Assembly (NCBI GenBank): GCA_903879995.1
Contig: CAIRNW010000350.1
Span: 1 to 11,158, forward strand
DNA: 11,158 nt
Source: an uncultured Bacteroidota bacterium
GTDB taxonomy: Bacteria > Bacteroidota > Bacteroidia > Chitinophagales > Chitinophagaceae
Reading direction: 5' to 3'
Shown here one piece after another: positions 7,341 through 11,158 of this stretch (its first letter is position 1; every line of letters starts with the position of its first letter). The notes beneath the pieces were generated by a model, which searched no databases, was not told the DNA's origin, and saw only the letters and a list, made by a program, of their open reading frames with translations. The position numbers and the translations under genes are program-made.

Positions 7341-8354
7341 ATGCGAAGAATTATTCTTAGTCTGACCCTCATTTTTGCTCAAGTCCTGATAATCAGGGCT
7401 CAGGATCCCAATTTTTCACAATTTTTCGCTTCGCCCCTTACCTTAAATCCTGCACTTACCGGAAAATTTGATGGCTCCGTTCGGGTTGCCGGCAATTACC
7501 GGAATCAATGGCCCACCATAGAAAATGCATTTGTAACAAAAACAGTGTCTGTTGATTTTGGGTTAATGAGAAACAGACTGATCAGCTCCGACAACATGGG
7601 AGTGGGAATTTTAGGAATGACGGATGTGGCGGGTGATGGAATTTTAGTTACTAACTATGCGGGCACCTCCTTCTCTTATCATAAAGGCTTGGACGAAGAT
7701 GGCTTTCATCAAATTGGTGTTGGATTTCAAGGAGCTTTTGTGAATAAACGACTGGATGTGAGTAAAGTGGTTTTTGCAGACCAATTAACCCCACTGGGAT
7801 TTACTGGTGTGACCAATGAAATTTTTGACAGTCGCCAACTCAGTATCGGTTATTTTGATTTAAGTGCAGGCTTGCTATACAGTGGTACCACCAATGGTTA
7901 TAATAATTTCTATTTGGGTGCATCCATGTATCACCTGAACAGACCTAAAGAAAGCTTTCAAGGTGGTCAGTACATCCTTAATACCCGTACTACGCTACAA
8001 GCAGGCGGTCGCATCCCTGTAGGAGGTTATCATTACATTCATCTGGCTGCCAACCATAGTATGCAGGCAAAAGCAAAAAACACCATTGTGGGTGCTGCTT
8101 TTTCATATAGCGTAAACAGAAATGAGGACAATCCGGTAAATGTTTATTTAGGTAGCTGGTACCGATTGAATGATGCAGTAATACCTTACATCGGTCTTGA
8201 ATTTAGTGGATTCAGATTAGGCGCGAGTTACGATGCCAACACCTCAATTCTTAAACCCGCTTCCAATTCCAGAGGTGGCTTAGAAATCTCTCTTATTTAT
8301 ATCAAGAAGCCATCTGATCCTAGTCTCAAACGTCTCAACTGTCCTAAGTTCTAA
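7341..8354 (+). CDS. PorP/SprF family outer-membrane protein (type IX secretion)
   Basis: This 337-residue protein has a Sec signal peptide (MRRIILSLTLIFAQVLIIRA, cleavage likely before QDPNFS) and a body rich in alternating glycine and aromatic strands, as expected for an outer-membrane beta-barrel. The start of the mature part, QDPNFSQFFASPLTLNPALT, and the first strand GSVRVAGNYRNQW are diagnostic of the PorP/SprF family, and the protein ends in CPKF, close to the usual CPRF. Family members associate with the type IX secretion system and the anchoring or delivery of gliding or adhesion proteins. They are often encoded beside a large secreted adhesin; none is present here. A TTG at 7320 would extend the frame by seven residues ahead of the signal peptide; the ATG at 7341 gives a well-formed signal and is preferred. 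Confidence 0.93.
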   Translation: MRRIILSLTLIFAQVLIIRAQDPNFSQFFASPLTLNPALTGKFDGSVRVAGNYRNQWPTIENAFVTKTVSVDFGLMRNRLISSDNMGVGILGMTDVAGDGILVTNYAGTSFSYHKGLDEDGFHQIGVGFQGAFVNKRLDVSKVVFADQLTPLGFTGVTNEIFDSRQLSIGYFDLSAGLLYSGTTNGYNNFYLGASMYHLNRPKESFQGGQYILNTRTTLQAGGRIPVGGYHYIHLAANHSMQAKAKNTIVGAAFSYSVNRNEDNPVNVYLGSWYRLNDAVIPYIGLEFSGFRLGASYDANTSILKPASNSRGGLEISLIYIKKPSDPSLKRLNCPKF

Positions 8355-8376
8355 GGTTGAATTTTAAAATACAGTT

Positions 8377-9120
8377 TTGAAAGAAATTGTAATCGCATTT
8401 CGCTCCTGGCAGGAAGCACGCCATTTTATTCAGCAGCAAAACCTGCTGCGGAAAATTCTATGGCCAGGAATCTTATACACGCTGATATCCGTACTGGGTT
8501 TAATTCTTTTTGTGATCTCCTCCAATGATGTTGTAAGCTGGATGAGCGAAACCATTGGCATCGAACAATGGTTACAAAAAGAAAGAAGTGAGTGGCTAAG
8601 TTTTTTATTTGTGATGAATGGCATGATGTTGCGGTTGGTGTTACTCCTATTTTATTTTGCGTTATTCAAAAACTTAATCTTGGTGGTAGGTGCTCCAGGG
8701 TTTGCCTACCTGAGCGAAAAAACCGAGGCATTATTGGAAAACAAAGAACATAGCTTTCAATGGGATACAGTGTGGAAAGATGCACAACGAGGTATTCGCT
8801 TAGCCCTTCGAAATACAGGATTGGAAGCCTTTTATTTTAGTGGGTTAATATTACTTGCGTTGATACCTGTAGTGGGCTGGATCACTCCTTTGATAGGGTT
8901 ATTTATGCAAGGTTACTACTTTGGCTTCTCTATGCTGGATTATTCCTTTGCACGCAACCAATTGACGCCCGCGCAAAGTGCTGTTTTCTGTAGCCATCAT
9001 AAAGGATTGGCCATCGGAAATGGGTTATTATTTTTTGCTATGCACTTGTTTGTTTTGTTAGCCCCTGCGTATGCAATCATTGCTGCTACATTCAGTGTCA
9101 GACAAGTGAAAAAGGTATGA
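8377..9120 (+). CDS. EI24/CysZ-like integral membrane protein, TTG start
   Basis: This 247-residue protein has about four to six membrane segments (roughly residues 27-48, 75-105, 152-187 and 209-240), separated by a soluble loop around 115-148. Layout and local features (the FKNLILVVGAPGFAYLSEKTE segment, split here by position 97-117, and FYFSGLILLALIPVVGWITP at 152-171) match the EI24 domain family, whose best known relative is the sulfate transporter CysZ. Transport substrate here is unknown. The start must be TTG at 8377: an in-frame stop lies at 8365-8367, and the first in-frame ATG falls after the first membrane segment. The stop codon overlaps the next gene's start (ATGA), so the two are translationally coupled. 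It begins 22 bp after the PorP-like gene. Confidence 0.8.
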   Translation: MKEIVIAFRSWQEARHFIQQQNLLRKILWPGILYTLISVLGLILFVISSNDVVSWMSETIGIEQWLQKERSEWLSFLFVMNGMMLRLVLLLFYFALFKNLILVVGAPGFAYLSEKTEALLENKEHSFQWDTVWKDAQRGIRLALRNTGLEAFYFSGLILLALIPVVGWITPLIGLFMQGYYFGFSMLDYSFARNQLTPAQSAVFCSHHKGLAIGNGLLFFAMHLFVLLAPAYAIIAATFSVRQVKKV

Positions 9121-9809
9121 GTCAGTTAATACTTATACCCGCACCCTTGCATGAGGAAGGACTACAAGCCTTACCTGCTTATGTGTGGGAGGCTATCCTA
9201 TCCTGCCAAGTTTTTGTGGTAGAGAACCAACGTACTACACGTCGATATTTCAAATCGCTCTCCAAAGACATTGTCATTGATAATTACGAATGGATCAATG
9301 TCGAGGACCCCGATACAAAAACTCGTTGTAAACAATTATTCAAGGAGGGGAAAAAAATTGGTTTAGTAAGTGAAGCAGGCTGCCCCGGCGTTGCAGATCC
9401 CGGACAAACCATTGTAGCACTTGCACATGAAGCGGGCTATCCTGTTCGCCCTCTGGTGGGACCCAATTCCATCCTATTAGCCTTAATGGCCAGTGGACTC
9501 AATGGTCAGCAATTTAAATTCAATGGCTATTTACCCATAGAAGATAAACAGCGCGAGAAAACCATTCAGGAGCTTGAACAGCAGTCTCGCAAAGAAGAAT
9601 GCACTCAGTTGTTCATAGAAACACCCTATCGCAATAATCCTCTGCTCAAAGCCTTACTGAAATGCCTATCTCCAAACACACAGCTTTGTATTGCAGCTGA
9701 TTTGACAAGTCCAACAGAGTGGATTTCCACACGAACAGTTGTTGGCTGGAAAAAAGATCCTCCTGATCTGCACCGACGGCTGGTCATATTTGCTTTCAAG
9801 GCCGGCTAA
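9117..9809 (+). CDS. Short RsmI-like SAM-dependent methyltransferase (tetrapyrrole methylase fold)
   Basis: This 230-residue protein has the tetrapyrrole-methylase fold used by RsmI, the enzyme that 2'-O-methylates C1402 of 16S rRNA. Visible family segments are LILIPAPLHEEGLQALP (4-20), GLVSEAGCPGVADPG (82-96), VGPNSILLALMASGLNG (114-130) with FKFNGYLP (133-140), and FIETPYRNNPLL (167-178). In RsmI the second motif reads SDAGTPGISDPG, so D is E and T is C here. The protein is also about 50 residues shorter than typical RsmI and lacks its C-terminal helical domain. It therefore belongs to a shorter paralogous group found in Bacteroidota, and the substrate may differ from that of RsmI. It starts inside the stop codon of the EI24-like gene (4-bp overlap). 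Confidence 0.85.
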   Translation: MSQLILIPAPLHEEGLQALPAYVWEAILSCQVFVVENQRTTRRYFKSLSKDIVIDNYEWINVEDPDTKTRCKQLFKEGKKIGLVSEAGCPGVADPGQTIVALAHEAGYPVRPLVGPNSILLALMASGLNGQQFKFNGYLPIEDKQREKTIQELEQQSRKEECTQLFIETPYRNNPLLKALLKCLSPNTQLCIAADLTSPTEWISTRTVVGWKKDPPDLHRRLVIFAFKAG

Positions 9810-9839
9810 AAAAAGGAGTTCATATTTAAATTATTAATT

Positions 9840-9847
9840 TAGATTTG
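9840..9847 (+). promoter_or_regulatory. Candidate promoter -7 element of the arginine cluster
   Basis: TAGATTTG exactly matches the Bacteroidota consensus TAnnTTTG. Transcription would start near 9853, leaving about 165 nt of leader before the GNAT gene. No TTTG is seen at the expected -33 distance; the region upstream is A/T-rich. Confidence 0.5.
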
Positions 9848-9865
9848 CATCCCTTACAAACAAAA

Positions 9866-9995
9866 GGATCAAAAATGAAAAGAATCAATTTCTTTCTTTT
9901 ATCCAGGTTGCTCCGTATTTGCTGACAGGACGAACCTCTCACCCCGGTCCCTGTCAGTGAATGACTCCCGACAACCCTATCTGGACTGGTGATCC
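9866..9995 (+). promoter_or_regulatory. Candidate structured leader RNA (attenuator-like) before the GNAT-argG genes
   Basis: Three colinear, nested pairings can be drawn in the transcript. An inner hairpin pairs CTGACAGG (9922-9929) with CCTGTCAG (9950-9957), extendable by A9930-T9948 and C9931-G9947 with one bulged C. A middle helix pairs TCCAGGTTG (9902-9910) with CAACC (9972-9976) and CTGGA (9981-9985) around a small bulge. An outer helix pairs GGATCA (9866-9871) with TGATCC (9990-9995). No run of T follows the inner hairpin, so it is not a simple terminator. The inner hairpin's 5' arm begins at the last codon and stop of a small upstream ORF, and the outer helix would cover that ORF's Shine-Dalgarno sequence. 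The inner stem is strong; the outer pairings are short enough to be chance. Confidence 0.4.
9875..9925 (+). CDS. Putative 16-residue leader peptide upstream of the arginine genes
   Basis: The ATG at 9875 opens a 16-codon frame, MKRINFFLLSRLLRIC, ending in TGA at 9923-9925. It is preceded by AAAAGGA (9862-9868), a fair Shine-Dalgarno sequence six bases before the ATG; the genes around it have none. Three of 16 codons are arginine (AGA, AGG, CGT) at residues 3, 11 and 14, which would suit sensing of arginyl-tRNA, but five leucines, a terminal cysteine and the A/T-rich sequence mean the enrichment could be chance. The stop codon lies inside the 5' arm of the inner hairpin at 9922-9957, so a ribosome ending translation would block that arm. 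I infer a possible attenuator peptide; a random short ORF is the alternative. Confidence 0.35.
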   Translation: MKRINFFLLSRLLRIC

Positions 9996-10016
9996 AACCT
10001 TTACCACAGATTTACA

Positions 10017-10712
10017 TTGAGTGTACCATTCTTAATCCGAGTGGCCACGTTGGCCGACTCGGTCTACGCCACTATCATTACTGAGGAAATGGCAGTCTCT
10101 GCCGCCGCCCGAGGTACAGGCATTGCAAAACGCAGCCCTGAATATGTTGCCAAAAAAATGGAAGAAGGCAAGGCTGTTATTGCACTTACACCCGATCATC
10201 AATGGGTAGGTTTTTGTTACATAGAAACTTGGAGTCATGGTGAATATGTAGCAAATAGCGGGCTTATTGTAGCACAAGCATTTCGTAAAAGTGGTGTAGC
10301 CCGGGCTATCAAAAAGAGAGTATTTGAACTTTCCCGCGAAAAATATCCAAAAGCTAAAATTTTTGGATTAACCACCGGGCTGGCTGTGATGAAAATAAAT
10401 AGTGAATTAGGGTACGAACCCGTCACTTATTCGGAGCTTACACAAGATGAAGCATTCTGGGCAGGATGTAAAAGTTGTGTCAACTACGACATCCTGGTGA
10501 GTAAGGATCGTAAAAATTGTATGTGTACCGCTATGTTGTACGATCCGGCAGATCATTATGAACCAGAGGAAACAAAAAAATATTTCGAGGAGAACAAAAC
10601 GGGTTTTGAACGCCTCTTACGTTTTAAAGAGTGGAAACTACTCCGCCCATTTCTAAAGAAGAGTAATGGCAGTAAAAGTGTAGGATTTCTTAATCATTTT
10701 TTTACTCGATAA
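10017..10712 (+). CDS. GNAT acyltransferase of the argG cluster (candidate N-acylglutamate synthase), TTG start
   Basis: This 231-residue protein has a GNAT acetyltransferase domain over about residues 6-165. Support is IRVATLADSVYA at the start, WVGFCYIETW (63-72), YVANSGLIVAQAFRKSGVA (77-95) with the acyl-CoA pyrophosphate loop R90KSGVA, and IFGLTTGLAVMKINSELGY (115-133). A four-cysteine set, C151, C154, C168 and C170, could bind zinc. A tail of about 50 residues follows LYDPADHYEPEE. From memory, close relatives sit directly before argG across Bacteroidota, which suggests the first acylation step of arginine synthesis (acetyl or succinyl transfer to glutamate), but I cannot prove this. The start is TTG at 10017, because an in-frame stop lies at 9990-9992 and no in-frame ATG precedes the domain. 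argG begins 12 bp downstream, so the two form an operon. Confidence 0.85.
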   Translation: MSVPFLIRVATLADSVYATIITEEMAVSAAARGTGIAKRSPEYVAKKMEEGKAVIALTPDHQWVGFCYIETWSHGEYVANSGLIVAQAFRKSGVARAIKKRVFELSREKYPKAKIFGLTTGLAVMKINSELGYEPVTYSELTQDEAFWAGCKSCVNYDILVSKDRKNCMCTAMLYDPADHYEPEETKKYFEENKTGFERLLRFKEWKLLRPFLKKSNGSKSVGFLNHFFTR

Positions 10713-10724
10713 ATCAAAAAAGCA

Positions 10725-11158
10725 ATGTCCAAAAAAATTGTTTTAGGTTTTAGCGGAGGGCTGGACACCACCTATTGTGTCAAGTATCTCGCAGCCGAGA
10801 AAGGATATGAGGTCCACAGCATCCTGGTTAATACAGGAGGATTTGATGAAAAGGAGTTAGCAAGAATAGAAGCGCATGCAAAAAAACTAGGCGTTCACTC
10901 ACATACTACTGTTGATGCCACTACGGACTACTATAACCGGATTATCCGCTACTTGATTTACGGAAACGTATTGAAAAACAATACCTACCCGCTATCCGTA
11001 TCGGCTGAACGACTTAGCCAGGCATTACATATTGCCGAACATGTAAAAAAAGTAGGAGCGGAAGCCGTGGCACATGGAAGTACCGGTGCAGGAAATGATC
11101 AAGTTCGTTTTGATATGATTTTTCAAATCCTGATTCCAGGTACAGAAATTATCACCCC
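10725..11158 (+). CDS. argG: Argininosuccinate synthase, N-terminal part (runs off the window)
   Basis: The ATG at 10725 opens a frame that stays open for 144 codons to the window end, so the 3' part is missing. ArgG joins citrulline and aspartate with ATP to form argininosuccinate, the penultimate step of arginine synthesis. The N-terminus KKIVLGFSGGLDTTYCVKYL carries the PP-loop ATP-binding motif SGGLDTT (residues 10-16). Later come SVSAERLSQALHIAEHV and AHGSTGAGNDQVRFDM, which hold citrulline- and nucleotide-binding residues typical of the family. Nothing is odd in the visible part. It lies 12 bp after the GNAT gene on the same strand, consistent with an arginine operon continuing past the window. 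Confidence 0.96.
   Translation, partial: MSKKIVLGFSGGLDTTYCVKYLAAEKGYEVHSILVNTGGFDEKELARIEAHAKKLGVHSHTTVDATTDYYNRIIRYLIYGNVLKNNTYPLSVSAERLSQALHIAEHVKKVGAEAVAHGSTGAGNDQVRFDMIFQILIPGTEIIT

Noticed and set aside
9809..9822. AAAAGGAG just after the methyltransferase stop as a ribosome binding site for another small gene.
   Set aside because: No ATG, GTG or TTG lies at a usable distance downstream that opens a frame of any length.
9922..9957. The inner hairpin before the GNAT gene as an ordinary intrinsic terminator for the upstream methyltransferase.
   Set aside because: The stem is strong but is followed by TGAATGACTC with no T-run, and it lies 113 bp past the methyltransferase stop and downstream of a promoter-like element.
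9853..10016. A known riboswitch class (SAM, TPP, cobalamin, guanidine) in the argG-cluster leader.
   Set aside because: None of the conserved core sequences that I know for these classes is recognisable; only helices and a short ORF are visible.

Overview
This window looks like ordinary chromosomal DNA from a member of the Bacteroidota, most likely the family Chitinophagaceae. The evidence is a PorP/SprF protein of the type IX secretion system, a Bacteroidota-type acetyltransferase placed directly before argG, a secreted GH109-type oxidoreductase-fold protein, few recognisable Shine-Dalgarno sequences, and upstream elements of the TAnnTTTG class. Base composition and codon use look uniform. 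I see no insertion sequence, phage gene, CRISPR array, tRNA or rRNA.

Layout: the C-terminal part of a dinB-like DNA polymerase IV (1-363) is followed by an M20-family dipeptidase (398-1768). Next is a small heat-shock protein gene broken by an internal deletion (1862-2190), closed by a strong intrinsic terminator (2216-2243). A likely co-directional run follows: trmD (2282-2959), a Tat-exported GH109-like protein (2969-4408) and a membrane fatty-acid desaturase-like protein (4440-5483). The desaturase converges on, and overlaps by 13 bp, the minus-strand anmK (5471-6565). Divergent from anmK is upp (6620-7270), followed by a PorP/SprF outer-membrane protein (7341-8354), an EI24/CysZ-like membrane protein (8377-9120) and a short RsmI-like SAM-dependent methyltransferase that overlaps it by 4 bp (9117-9809).

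The right end is the start of an arginine-biosynthesis cluster. A 207-bp untranslated stretch (9810-10016) holds a promoter-like element, a 16-codon leader ORF with a Shine-Dalgarno sequence, and a hairpin that begins at the leader's stop codon. It precedes a GNAT acyltransferase (10017-10712) and argG (10725 to the window end, cut off).

The points most worth a second look are this candidate cis-regulatory leader, the GNAT protein as a possible missing first enzyme of arginine synthesis in this phylum, and the small heat-shock gene whose deletion junction reads sensibly in both parental frames. The remaining genes are mostly housekeeping: translesion synthesis, tRNA modification, pyrimidine salvage and cell-wall recycling.
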